A model generated the notes under the pieces. It saw nothing but the letters and a program-made list of their open reading frames with translations. It did no database searches and was not told the origin of the DNA. 64,000 nt of DNA. Source: Butyrivibrio sp. XPD2006. GTDB taxonomy: Bacteria > Bacillota > Clostridia > Lachnospirales > Lachnospiraceae. The position numbers and the translations under genes were made by a program. The stretch spans positions 124,001 to 188,000 of the forward strand of contig NZ_ATVT01000006.1 in the NCBI RefSeq assembly GCF_000420865.1, given 5' to 3'. Positions 43,486 through 52,406 of the stretch are shown piece after piece; the first letter of the stretch is position 1; each line of letters begins with the position of its first letter.

Positions 43486-43964
43486 TAATGTTGCTCCATG
43501 AAGATCATTGGGTGGGCGGTGCAGAACGGTGTCTGCGCCATGTATCTGCCTAAAGTGTCGTCGTTGTCATCCATGAGGACTACCGATTCAGGTGAAATGC
43601 CAGGAAAAAGCTCTTTTACCTTGTTAATGACAATCTGTGGCTTCTCGGCAGCTTCCAGGGTGTAGAAGCAGTGGTCGGCAGGGATTCCGTATAGACGCTC
43701 AACCATCTCCGATTTCCACTCCTCATGGCCATGGGGTTCTCTTGATATGCAAAAGAGCCTGTTCACATCGTGACTTTTGATGTAGTTGTACAGGGGCTCG
43801 AGCCTCTTGCAGTCTGCGTAGATGTTGACGTCCCTGAACTGTGGCGTACCGTCAAGCTCATGGTGGGCATGGTGCTCTCCGTAGTTATAGCTTGTCAACG
43901 TGCCGTCTATGTCGAAGAACACTACTGTATCCGGTTTATGTAGGATTTCCCATATTTTGCTCAT
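43485..43964 (-). CDS. HAD-superfamily hydrolase
   Basis: A 159-residue HAD protein with motif I FFDIDGTLTS at residues 16-25 and a Lys/Asp region (INKVKELFPGISPESVVLMDDNDDTLGR) for motifs III and IV; the cap is missing, so the substrate may be large. The ATG at 43964 has AGGAG; the open frame reaches 44192 without a site. Its end is coupled to the NamZ gene, so it may act in cell-wall recycling, as inference. Confidence 0.75.
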   Translation of the reverse strand: MSKIWEILHKPDTVVFFDIDGTLTSYNYGEHHAHHELDGTPQFRDVNIYADCKRLEPLYNYIKSHDVNRLFCISREPHGHEEWKSEMVERLYGIPADHCFYTLEAAEKPQIVINKVKELFPGISPESVVLMDDNDDTLGRYMAQTPFCTAHPMIFMEQH

Positions 43965-44070
43965 ATTGAATTTTTCTCCTGTGTTTGTGGTGCTCCATCT
44001 ATTATAGCAAATCAGGCGGCATGTTATGTTAAAATGGTAGAAGCTAATTCTTGAATAAGGAGTATAGACT

Positions 44071-44547
44071 ATGTTTAGAAAAATGAGAAGATTTGCCCAG
44101 CAGATACCTGAAGAAAATTGCATCGAGATCTTGAAAACCGAGCCCAGAGGTGTGCTCTCTGTTCTTGGCGATGACGGATATCCATACGGCATTGTGTTGG
44201 ATCACTGGTACTGCGAGGAAGATGGCAAGCTCTACTTCCACGGAGCCAAGGAAGGTCATAAGCTCGATGCCATCAAGGCTTGCGACAAAGTCAGCTATTG
44301 CGTCTACGATGAAGGCTATCGCAAAGAGGGCGAATGGGCGCTGAATATAAACAGTGTTGTCATCTTTGGCCGCATGAAACTCGTCGACGACCCGGAGAAG
44401 GCCAGAGAAATCTGTACTCAGCTCTGTCGCAAGTTCACCGATGACGAAGAATATCTTCAAAAAGAGCTAAAAAATGCCCTGCCACGTGTCCAGTGCCTGG
44501 AACTGACACCGGAGCATATGACAGGGAAACTGGTTAATGAGTCATGA
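44071..44547 (+). CDS. FMN-binding split-barrel (pyridoxamine oxidase-like) protein
   Basis: A 158-residue protein with the split-barrel flavin pattern: RGVLSVLGDDGYPYGIVLDHWYCEEDGKLYFHGAKEGHKLDAIKACDKVSYCVYDE. Family members bind FMN or F420 and reduce or oxidise small molecules. AAGGAG lies before the ATG. It converges on the second PDDEXK_2 gene with a shared terminator. Confidence 0.8.
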   Translation: MFRKMRRFAQQIPEENCIEILKTEPRGVLSVLGDDGYPYGIVLDHWYCEEDGKLYFHGAKEGHKLDAIKACDKVSYCVYDEGYRKEGEWALNINSVVIFGRMKLVDDPEKAREICTQLCRKFTDDEEYLQKELKNALPRVQCLELTPEHMTGKLVNES

Positions 44548-44551
44548 ACAG

Positions 44552-44580
44552 AAAAAAGGCGCAGCCCAATGGCTGCGCCG
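44552..44580. terminator. Bidirectional terminator
   Basis: Nine-base perfect stem GGCGCAGCC (44558-44566) with GGCTGCGCC (44571-44579), preceded by A6 and between converging genes. Confidence 0.85.
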
Positions 44581-44584
44581 CTAA

Positions 44585-45568
44585 TTACTGCTTCCACTCT
44601 TCATATATCTTTTCTACATCATAGTCAGGAAGGTACTTCTCAGCTACGGAACAGATTCCCTTTACGTACTCTTCATCTTCTTCAACTTCTGAAGCTATGA
44701 TTTCTACACTTTTACCTTTTAATAGCTTTTTGCAAATAAGCCCTATTAGGCTCTGTTCTTTTCCTATTTCTTTTCCTATTTCAGTTCCTTCATCCTTAGC
44801 TTCCTGAACCAGGATTCTTTCTCTATCCCATTGTTGCATATATTTCTTGGTTACCTCCGGTCTTTTCTTGATCTTTGATACGACTGTTTCGAGGTTGTTT
44901 ACTTCAGGATTTGATGCGTTTATCTTCTCTCCTGATACTATATATTTTAACACTTCCATAAGGCGTTTTCCATGCGATGGAGACAGAGATTCATTGATCT
45001 TACCATTGCAGTATAAATACAAGTGTGATATCCCATCCATGTATTCAACGTCAGGATGAGTTGTCAAAACTGTACCTGCCTCATAGTAAATATCCCCTGC
45101 ATCAAAAGGGTCATATGAAAGAATCGTGATTGACACAAAATTAGGCAAATTGTTATAGTTCATGCCAGATTCCAGATATCTGCTATCAATCAGGGAGTTG
45201 TAAAATCGTAATCTCTTTGGAAGAGATGCTTTATCTGCAATTCTGTTCTCCATTTCAACATCATAGATTGTTGCACTTACCTTCCCGTCTTCCTCTTCCG
45301 TCACATGTGCATCCAGCCTGATACCGTGGTATTTAGTATCAAAAGCCTGAAACTGTTTTTGTGCTGTCACCCGGATTTCCTTGATCTCACGGTCAAAAAC
45401 TGTTCTTAGAATAGCCCCTATGACCACTTTTGCATCTTCCTCATTCTCAATAGAGCTGTCAAATAAGAATCCATCTATGAGGTTCATGGATTCCACTGCT
45501 TTTCTGGCATCAGCATAAGAGATGCCAATTTCCTGCATTTGCTTTGCAGGCATTACCTTGTTGTTCAT
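44585..45568 (-). CDS. PD-(D/E)XK nuclease-family protein (PDDEXK_2/Rpn-like), copy 2
   Basis: A 327-residue protein of the PDDEXK_2 family. The core reads GIRLDAHVTEEEDGKVSATIYDVEMEN: Asp is present and the usual Glu-x-Gln is Glu-Met-Glu here. LYLYCNGK and the C-terminal helical segment match the family; it ends in a short coiled region without the heptad repeats of copy 1. AGGAAA lies before the ATG. Its upstream region shares the 55-bp element with the gene at 36515, at nearly the same distance. Confidence 0.8.
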   Translation of the reverse strand: MNNKVMPAKQMQEIGISYADARKAVESMNLIDGFLFDSSIENEEDAKVVIGAILRTVFDREIKEIRVTAQKQFQAFDTKYHGIRLDAHVTEEEDGKVSATIYDVEMENRIADKASLPKRLRFYNSLIDSRYLESGMNYNNLPNFVSITILSYDPFDAGDIYYEAGTVLTTHPDVEYMDGISHLYLYCNGKINESLSPSHGKRLMEVLKYIVSGEKINASNPEVNNLETVVSKIKKRPEVTKKYMQQWDRERILVQEAKDEGTEIGKEIGKEQSLIGLICKKLLKGKSVEIIASEVEEDEEYVKGICSVAEKYLPDYDVEKIYEEWKQ

Positions 45569-45669
45569 AAAACTTTTCCTTTCTTTGATGAGATATTACC
45601 AGCGAAATGCTGATGCCTCTGCGAACGCAAAAGGCTTTGCTCTGAATGAGCGCGAAGATTATATTAGCA

Positions 45670-45724
45670 CCAAATTCTTAAGATTTACCATCGAAATTTC
45701 TTAAGATTTCTTAAGAATTAAAAA
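45670..45724. repeat. 55-bp element, copy 2 (three CTTAAGA cores)
   Basis: Identical to 37670-37724. It begins 102 bp upstream of the second PDDEXK_2 gene. On the minus strand a TATAAT lies just beyond it. Confidence 0.8.
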
Positions 45725-45750
45725 GACCCACCACATAAAAGTGGTGGGAA
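45720..45750 (-). terminator. Terminator of the DnaJ-domain gene
   Basis: Stem CCCACCAC (45727-45734) with GTGGTGGG (45741-45748) and TCTTTTTAA on the minus strand. Confidence 0.8.
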
Positions 45751-45756
45751 AGCTTA

Positions 45757-46626
45757 CTAAACCTGCAATCTATTTCTTATCCTGTCACTGTAAGAGACCG
45801 GAATGTCTTTTAACCCCGCAGGAATCACAAGGCGAATGACAACATATATCCGTGATCCGTGGCGTCTGTCGTTATCGCATTTTGTAGCAGTAGCACGAAC
45901 TTCAACTTCAGGATCTTCGAGAAGCGGCAGAATCACATAATAGAGTTCATCCGCATCGAACGAAACAGTCCCCAATACTTTCCCTGTCACTATTTCTTCT
46001 ACGACTGCCCTGTCTTCTCTAAGGTAGATGTTTAGAGGCTCTCCGGCTGTTGCCGATGCATCTTTTACAAATCCCCCAAACACAAAAATTTCCGACTTAT
46101 CATCTTCTCCGACCTTCCTGCCGAGCTTTCTGGCGGCATCCGCCGGGAGGACATACTCCTGCATCATGAGGTGGAAAATGTCTTTTACCAGATCAGAAGT
46201 CGGCGTGGCATCGTAATCAGTTATGACTTCCTTGCACGCCTCAAGGACGCTCTTGGAAAAGAGCCTGAACTCCTCCATATCAGGGTCCCAGACAAATCTG
46301 CCTCTAGCCATCCTGGACAAAGGCAGCTCTTCATCATACATCTTGAACTGAACGTAGATGTTCCTCTCGGAAAAGGCATTCCTGTTCTCAAAGGCGTCCC
46401 AGGTAAACTCATAAGGATCATAGCCTGATTCGCTCTCCGATTCCCTGATCTTCCGGTAAGCTTCTATGACCTGTCTGATCTTATCATCATCTTCGGGATC
46501 TCTTTTCCCGGTAGGATCAGAGTCCGGATGATACAGGATCAGAAGCTTTTTGTATTTGGTTTTGACTGTCCTGGGATCATCCTTTTGCGACGCACCCAGG
46601 ATCTTGTATGCTTCTTTTAATGTCAT
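45757..46626 (-). CDS. DnaJ-domain protein
   Basis: A 289-residue protein with an N-terminal J domain (about 1-60) that has the essential HPD tripeptide in LLILYHPDSDP. It lacks the Gly/Phe and zinc domains of true DnaJ, so it is a type III J protein that probably recruits Hsp70 to a specific client. The C-half is a beta-rich domain (IFVFGGFVKDASATAGEPLNIYLRED) of unknown family. The start lies just after a REP-like element and has only a weak site. It is followed by a terminator. Confidence 0.75.
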   Translation of the reverse strand: MTLKEAYKILGASQKDDPRTVKTKYKKLLILYHPDSDPTGKRDPEDDDKIRQVIEAYRKIRESESESGYDPYEFTWDAFENRNAFSERNIYVQFKMYDEELPLSRMARGRFVWDPDMEEFRLFSKSVLEACKEVITDYDATPTSDLVKDIFHLMMQEYVLPADAARKLGRKVGEDDKSEIFVFGGFVKDASATAGEPLNIYLREDRAVVEEIVTGKVLGTVSFDADELYYVILPLLEDPEVEVRATATKCDNDRRHGSRIYVVIRLVIPAGLKDIPVSYSDRIRNRLQV

Positions 46627-46630
46627 ATCT

Positions 46631-46668
46631 CAAAAATGGTCCCCTACCTCCGTCCCCAGGGGTCAAAA
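46631..46668. repeat. REP-like element, copy at 46.6 kb
   Basis: Reads AAAATGGTCCCCTACCTCC and GTCCCCAGGGGTCA with GGTCCCC/GGGGACC arms. It sits exactly between the helicase stop and the DnaJ start. Confidence 0.6.
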
Positions 46669-49600
46669 TTATCTGGTCAGTATGGTGTGGGCGGTGGTTA
46701 CACAGAGGGATTTAGACCATGCCTTGGAGTCGCCGACTATGTAGAGTCGGTACTTGGCTCTGGTGACTGCGACGTTTACTATGTTGTTGTTGACCCATCT
46801 GATGGCACCACTGCTGGCATCGCCGGCGTCACATCCGAGAAGGAATATGACTTCATTTGCTTCCTTGCCCTGGAATGTGTGAACAGTGCCTATTTTTCTG
46901 TTCTCGTAATCGAGGATATATTCCTGGTCTATCTTCGTATCGGGATGGCTCTTACAGTAAGATGCAATGTATTCCTTTATCCCGGCAACGACACTCACAA
47001 AGGGCGAGATAATGTAGATATCGGGTTCTTTGCTCTTGGCAAAAGACATCTCTAAAAGCTCGCAAACTGCTTCTCCCTGTGCTTCAACGAAATGATTGCC
47101 GTTACCCTTCTCCTGCCCCGTTACATCTATCCACTCAGACTTATCTTTTGTAAGAGTAGCTCTGACTTCTTCCTTGGGACTCAACGTCTGCTGCTTCATG
47201 ATCCCATTGTATGACAGATAATTAGAGATATCATACATAGGCGAAATGCAGCGTCTGTGAACAATCAGAGGGGAGCCTACCCACTCTTTTACCCCATTGC
47301 CGTCATCTAAATATGTACCAAGGAAGTTGAGTTTATCGGCAAAGCTTTGCACCGACACATTCTTCTGCTTGTAAAAGTTCAACTGTTCATCATTGAAAGC
47401 GTACTTGAGCAGCGCCAGATCATCGGTTACAACAGGCTCGATCTGCTTTGGATCACCCACAATTATGGCTTTTCTGCTTCTGTAGAGAGCGCCAACAGCC
47501 ATCTGAGGCTGAGCCTGTCCGGCCTCATCCACTACCAGCATCCCTATGACTCCCGGCCTTTTGACATCCCTCAAAAAGCTTCCTACAGAGGCAAAGGTCG
47601 TCGAGATAACAGGCACAAACAAAAACAGCGTCTGCAGCAGGGCCGGTACCATCTGCTCTTTGTCTGTCTGCGAGAATTCAACCTTCTTGCCGTCATCCCC
47701 CATTCGAAGGCCCCAATACTGCCCAAGGGTTTTGAAATTATCCCTGCAATGATTGGAGCAGAGCACAAACTCCTTGTTCAGCCTCATCGCCAGAAAGAAC
47801 AGCTTCTCCCTCTCCCTGTTATAGCGCTGGGTAAACCATGGATTGCTAACCTGCGCATCTGTCGAAGTCTTGGCATTAGGATCCAGCAGCGCGTCAACAA
47901 AAGTCTTATCAAGTGCCTTGAATTCACCCATCTGCCCACTCTTTTTTAGTTCTTCGAGAGCTCTTTTCGCTTTCTCTTCAGACACCTCAAGCTCCGCAGC
48001 CTTGCGCTCCAATCTATCAGCCAGTCCATAAACCGAGTCAAACTTCTTCCTGTTAAATATCTTTGTCAAAAGACCTACAGAATTCCTGTAATCAACAACC
48101 TGCCTATTAAGTTCGAGGATCTTATCGGAAATCTCGCCGCTTTCAGAAGCCATAACATGCTTCCTGATATCCTCAATCTCCGCCTGCATCCTGCGTACCT
48201 TGGACAGCTGGCTGTTAAACTCATCCCTTACTTTACGGTACTGCTCCCTTCGCTCTATCGCCGTTTCCGTCTTGCGATAGAAGTCTATATCAAGCTTGAT
48301 CAGTGCCTCGCTGTAGAAACGGGAAAGATTAGACTTTTTACCCATAGGCGCAGCAATCAGTCCCCATGCATCATTGTCGTCGATTATCTTTCTGGCAAAG
48401 TTCGTAAAATATATGTCCTTATACTTTTCACCTGCCTTAGTCTCCTCTATGCATTCAGACTTCTCAAGGTCAAAAAGATCGCTGACCTCCTTAAGCGCCT
48501 CGATCATCTCCTCTGTGTCATTCTTCCCGGGCTCAAGGTCCTTTAGCACGCTCTTGGGAAGCTCTTTTGAAATATTCTCAACCGCCGCATTGTTGCATGA
48601 CGTAACCAGCATACTGTAATCATTAACAGACTCGTCTTTTAACGAGTACCACCTCTTGATGTACTGCGAATATGCATGGCCATCCTTGTCTCCGTGCAAA
48701 AACTGATGACTCTCAAAAGCATCATCGGGATTGTTGTACTGCGAGAGCTTTATAGCCCTGTTAACTATATTCCCGACGATGATCTCCTTAAGCAGAGTAG
48801 TCTTGCCCGTGCCGGGAGGCCCGTTTACGGAAAAGATATTGCAGCTCCCCGCAGTGTTTATGGCAATCTCCTGCATCATCGCAGGCATATACTTTGAGGG
48901 CCATTTACCCAGAGGCGCCTTCATCGGATCCAGCAGTTCATTGAGCTTGTCCCGGTAAAAGAGCTTGTCATCGGGATTAACCAGATCGATCCTTGCAGAT
49001 GGCTCAAAATCTGTAATCTCTATGTACTTCATCAGATCCTCAGTCATCTTCCCTTGTTCAGAGAGGCTTCCGGTCTTAACTTTGTCCAGCACCATGGCTA
49101 TATCATTGGAAAAGAAATCATGGCTAAGTCCAAGATAGTTGTCGTCTTCCTTTTTGTCTTTTGTCGCTTCATCAGCATACATCTGGAAGGAGATTCCATA
49201 GACCTCCTCGTAAGGATCCACACCGTCTTCTGCAGCATGCAGGTTGCCGTCGATATACTTGTCCACAATGTAATTATACAGTGCGCCTATGTTTTCAAGC
49301 TTCACCGTTTCCACAGCCGCGCTTGTATTCTCTGTAATGTCAGAGCTCACTTTCTTATCTGTAAACTTGTCAAAAAACTTCTCCTCTATGCCCTTTACGT
49401 CCATAGCATAATCCTTGGCTCTCAGGTATTTAGACAGATCACCGTCAGAGTTCTTGAGCTTGCCAAGCGCCCACAGGATTGGAGAGAGCGACATAGACTT
49501 CTCCAAAAATCTACCAGCCGGGCTCAGCTGAAAACTTGCCATGGCGATTCTTTCATTAGTCTTCTCGGGCTTTCTTGAAATGCATGAAGAATCCACCTTT

Positions 49601-49923
49601 ATTGACCTGGAAAGCTCCTCAACGCAAAAATCTCTTTTTACCTTGCCAACATAAACCGTGATGTTTCCCCACAGTTTCATTTTGCAGTCGCCGGCTTCTT
49701 TTTCTATTATCTGAAAAAGATCCTTATCCATGTCGTCGCTATCGAGCCTGATGAAGGTCTCAAGACACTTAAAGCTCTTTTTGCCTGCTGCCACTTTGGC
49801 CTTGTGTCTTTTAACCTTATTCATGATATCGTAGCTACCCGGATAAGAATCCTGTGATAAAAACTCTATTGCAAACCAGTAATTCAGTACTTTTTCAGCA
49901 AGTGTGCCTTCTGTCTTCCCCAT
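46669..49923 (-). CDS. Large superfamily 1 (UPF1/DNA2-like) helicase
   Basis: A 1084-residue protein. Walker A GPPGTGKT is at residues about 368-375; VVDEAGQAQPQ (motif II) and VGDPKQIEPV (motif III) follow, and the C-terminal helicase motifs are visible in TVHTFQGKEANEV and VNVAVTRAKYRLYIVGD. The first 360 residues are a unique domain and a long coiled-coil insertion separates motif I from motif II. This UPF1/DNA2-like form is annotated as an AAA or DEAD protein of unknown target in many Firmicutes; a role in DNA or RNA repair or defence is possible. The ATG at 49923 has GGGGAAG; a TTG at 49938 is in frame. Confidence 0.8.
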   Translation of the reverse strand: MGKTEGTLAEKVLNYWFAIEFLSQDSYPGSYDIMNKVKRHKAKVAAGKKSFKCLETFIRLDSDDMDKDLFQIIEKEAGDCKMKLWGNITVYVGKVKRDFCVEELSRSIKVDSSCISRKPEKTNERIAMASFQLSPAGRFLEKSMSLSPILWALGKLKNSDGDLSKYLRAKDYAMDVKGIEEKFFDKFTDKKVSSDITENTSAAVETVKLENIGALYNYIVDKYIDGNLHAAEDGVDPYEEVYGISFQMYADEATKDKKEDDNYLGLSHDFFSNDIAMVLDKVKTGSLSEQGKMTEDLMKYIEITDFEPSARIDLVNPDDKLFYRDKLNELLDPMKAPLGKWPSKYMPAMMQEIAINTAGSCNIFSVNGPPGTGKTTLLKEIIVGNIVNRAIKLSQYNNPDDAFESHQFLHGDKDGHAYSQYIKRWYSLKDESVNDYSMLVTSCNNAAVENISKELPKSVLKDLEPGKNDTEEMIEALKEVSDLFDLEKSECIEETKAGEKYKDIYFTNFARKIIDDNDAWGLIAAPMGKKSNLSRFYSEALIKLDIDFYRKTETAIERREQYRKVRDEFNSQLSKVRRMQAEIEDIRKHVMASESGEISDKILELNRQVVDYRNSVGLLTKIFNRKKFDSVYGLADRLERKAAELEVSEEKAKRALEELKKSGQMGEFKALDKTFVDALLDPNAKTSTDAQVSNPWFTQRYNREREKLFFLAMRLNKEFVLCSNHCRDNFKTLGQYWGLRMGDDGKKVEFSQTDKEQMVPALLQTLFLFVPVISTTFASVGSFLRDVKRPGVIGMLVVDEAGQAQPQMAVGALYRSRKAIIVGDPKQIEPVVTDDLALLKYAFNDEQLNFYKQKNVSVQSFADKLNFLGTYLDDGNGVKEWVGSPLIVHRRCISPMYDISNYLSYNGIMKQQTLSPKEEVRATLTKDKSEWIDVTGQEKGNGNHFVEAQGEAVCELLEMSFAKSKEPDIYIISPFVSVVAGIKEYIASYCKSHPDTKIDQEYILDYENRKIGTVHTFQGKEANEVIFLLGCDAGDASSGAIRWVNNNIVNVAVTRAKYRLYIVGDSKAWSKSLCVTTAHTILTR

Positions 49924-49966
49924 TGTTGTCTTCCCCAACTTTTAATTTTTTAGCTCTTTATGATCA

Positions 49967-50036
49967 CAAAATGGTCCCCTGACTCCGTCCCCAGGGGTCA
50001 AAAATGGTCCCCTACCTCCGTCCCCAGGGACCAAAA
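49967..50036. repeat. Two tandem REP-like elements
   Basis: Unit A (about 49967-50003) and unit B (about 50001-50036) both contain ATGGTCCCCT...CCGTCCCCAGGG. Unit B forms the last 12 codons and the stop of the YwaF-like gene; unit A precedes the helicase gene. Confidence 0.7.
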
Positions 50037-50753
50037 AATAAGGTAGACCAGTGCGAGTACCAGGATTACCAGGATGGCGTAGCCTGCAAGATATCCGGGA
50101 TTACCCATAAACGATGCAAGCCACATCAGCGGAGTTCCCGGCACCGGCTGGTTTACGAAGAAGTAATTACATCCAAAATGTTTATCAAAAAGATAGATCG
50201 GTGGTACCACCAGACATAGGAATATTATAACCCAATGGATATGCTTTATTGAAGGTGATATCTCTTTTGCCTGATATAAAAGAAGCGGATAAAGAACCAG
50301 CAGGCCGTGCCAGAGATAGCTGTGAAGATTGATGAAGTTAAGAACGGGATAGTAGATTGTCCAGTCCGCGAAGATAAGCGCAGCAAGCGACGCCGGCATG
50401 ATCAGCACTACTGCCACCTCGCCGAAGTACTTTTTCGCCTTGTCCCATGGGAGATACTCGCGCAAAAGAAATACGAATATCCCGATACTGCAGACGTGGA
50501 GCGGGAGGTAGCCGATGCTAAATCTTCCTACTGACATCAGGAAAAGATCTTTAAGCGCCTCCAGTATCAGCATGAAAACCGGGATTATCTTCATCACCCG
50601 TCTCTGCGTTCTAAGGCTCTTTTTCCTGATAACAGTCATTGCGGCTATTACAAGTAGCAGCGTTACCCCCACACTTAATAGATGGGCTGCTCCAAAAAGA
50701 GGATAGCCCATCTCCTGAGGTATGTCATTTTGTTGTTTCCAAAAGTATTCCAT
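49998..50753 (-). CDS. YwaF-family integral membrane protein
   Basis: A 251-residue membrane protein of the YwaF/TMEM164-like family: seven predicted helices, with the typical QEMGYPLFGAAHLLSVGVTL, PLHVCSIGIFVFLLREY and LHSYLWHGLLVLYPLLL. The natural C-terminus seems lost: the last residues FWSLGTEVGDHF are translated from a REP-like hairpin. It is 14 bp from the diguanylate cyclase gene. Function unknown. Confidence 0.75.
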   Translation of the reverse strand: MEYFWKQQNDIPQEMGYPLFGAAHLLSVGVTLLLVIAAMTVIRKKSLRTQRRVMKIIPVFMLILEALKDLFLMSVGRFSIGYLPLHVCSIGIFVFLLREYLPWDKAKKYFGEVAVVLIMPASLAALIFADWTIYYPVLNFINLHSYLWHGLLVLYPLLLYQAKEISPSIKHIHWVIIFLCLVVPPIYLFDKHFGCNYFFVNQPVPGTPLMWLASFMGNPGYLAGYAILVILVLALVYLIFWSLGTEVGDHF

Positions 50754-50767
50754 AGTCTGTTGTCAGT

Positions 50768-52372
50768 TCAGCTCTTCAGCATGCGCTTGTTCTCATACAT
50801 CTTTTCATCTGCGCTGTGAAGTATATCGTTATAACTTCTGTCGGAATCCGGAGTTTTGCTCTCAAAGCCCACGGCGATCGTCACCGGTTCAGAGGGATTG
50901 CTGCTGTTATATGCCCGTATTCCTTCTTCCAGTTTAGGGATGAGATTTGAAGTGATGGCACCACTTTCGGGCTTTTTGATTATCACGCTGAACTCATCGC
51001 CACCTATACGATAGCAGATACCTTCTTTTCCAAATGCTTTCTTTATTATTCTGGCTGCACTTATTATATATCTGTCGCCTGCCTGATGTCCCTTGGTGTC
51101 GTTGACTTCCTTTAAGTTATTCAAGTCCATGGAAACAATGCTGTACTCTTTTTCTTCGGCAAGCTTTTCAAGGTCATGATTGAAGGCGGTTCTGTTGGCA
51201 AGACCTGTCATGGCGTCGGTATTGGCAAGCTCTTTGTAGTACTCCGCCTTTCTTCCCCTCTCGATATCCTTCAGGGACTCAACGATATTGTTATAGGCAA
51301 GAAGCACTATATAACACAGTATAAGCACACGGCCCCATACATCATTCTGGAGCCTCATTCCGGTCCAGTAATAACCTATCTCCAGACCTGTGACTGCGAT
51401 TAGCACAAGCATTGATGCCGTGTTAAAGACAGCCATTTCATCTCTTTCACTCTTTTTGGTCCTTAGCACATTTATAGCTGCCGCGAGCACATATACAATG
51501 GCTACCCCCCAGGTCAGGTGTGTGATAATGACAGTCTCCTTGAGGTCCATTACCCCTGTCACCGCAAGGCTGATTACCACAATAAAGTCCAGGAACGAAA
51601 GAAATATAGGAATCCTGTATAAGAACTTATCCTTTTTCCATAAAACCGCATGGATATACATGACATAAGGAATCGGAATGAATATCAGGATCAGAAAGGC
51701 AAAGACACCGGCCAGTGCACGATTGGTCATCAGAACAACCATTGCGTTGGTTTCTCCGGCAGACCAAAGGCCTATGAGCAGCGCTGTAAGACCAATATAA
51801 GCCATCTTGGATCTGCCCGAATTCACGCGTCTTGTCGCATACGAATACACGATCATTATAAGGCCGAAGAGAATATCCAGGATGGATATGATAAACACCG
51901 GTATCGAGCCAACAATAATCATTGACCTGATATTGTAATAATCCCCGGCCGAATATTCAGGAGCAGCCGGAGGTTTAGTCCTCTCATAATAAGCTTCAAG
52001 CCTTACTGTTACAGGCTTGTTTGCATCAGAAATGCGTACAAAGTGCCATGTAGTTCCGGTTGAGCGAATGAAAATAGAACGAGAGCCAACGCACTCGTAT
52101 ATGAGATCATCTCCTGAATAAACCCATACATCATCGGTGACTGCGGTAAAAGAAAGACATCCGCCGGCTTCTACAATCTCGGAAGCATCCAGCGTGGCGT
52201 GATAGACATCATCAGAATCAATTGTCTCACTAACAGGTGATATGGCAACTTCGGTATCCCCGGGAAACATCCGCTCAGGAATCAGCGCAGCACTTTTAAA
52301 AGCATACACCACAACAATGATGCATGCTATAGCCATAAACAGGGTATATATCTGATTTAGACGTTTATCCAT
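50768..52372 (-). CDS. Membrane-bound diguanylate cyclase (GGDEF)
   Basis: A 534-residue protein. A first membrane helix is followed by an extracellular beta-domain (about 30-155), then seven hydrophobic helices (about 160-370), resembling the 7TMR-DISM receptor layout, and a C-terminal GGDEF domain with a canonical RIGGDEF (GGDEF 457-461). No RxxD inhibitory site is seen at the usual position, so product feedback may be absent. The domain should make cyclic di-GMP in response to an extracellular ligand. GAGG precedes the ATG. Confidence 0.85.
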   Translation of the reverse strand: MDKRLNQIYTLFMAIACIIVVVYAFKSAALIPERMFPGDTEVAISPVSETIDSDDVYHATLDASEIVEAGGCLSFTAVTDDVWVYSGDDLIYECVGSRSIFIRSTGTTWHFVRISDANKPVTVRLEAYYERTKPPAAPEYSAGDYYNIRSMIIVGSIPVFIISILDILFGLIMIVYSYATRRVNSGRSKMAYIGLTALLIGLWSAGETNAMVVLMTNRALAGVFAFLILIFIPIPYVMYIHAVLWKKDKFLYRIPIFLSFLDFIVVISLAVTGVMDLKETVIITHLTWGVAIVYVLAAAINVLRTKKSERDEMAVFNTASMLVLIAVTGLEIGYYWTGMRLQNDVWGRVLILCYIVLLAYNNIVESLKDIERGRKAEYYKELANTDAMTGLANRTAFNHDLEKLAEEKEYSIVSMDLNNLKEVNDTKGHQAGDRYIISAARIIKKAFGKEGICYRIGGDEFSVIIKKPESGAITSNLIPKLEEGIRAYNSSNPSEPVTIAVGFESKTPDSDRSYNDILHSADEKMYENKRMLKS

Positions 52373-52406
52373 ATCAACCTCATTAATTATTATGAGCTGC
52401 TATGTC

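Noticed and set aside
44050-44460. 138-codon minus-strand frame antisense to the flavin-binding protein
   Set aside because: The plus-strand gene has AAGGAG, family motifs and a terminator; the antisense frame has none of these.
37670-45724. Spacing of exactly 8000 bp between the two 55-bp elements
   Set aside because: The distance is the same to the base, but the intervening genes are ordinary, so I treat the round number as chance.
47347-47949. 200-codon open frame on the plus strand
   Set aside because: It lies wholly inside the large helicase gene on the opposite strand, has no ribosome binding site and its protein is low-quality (many His, Cys and Arg), as expected of a shadow.
49054-49578. 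174-codon open frame on the plus strand
   Set aside because: Antisense to the helicase gene; no start signals or recognisable domain.
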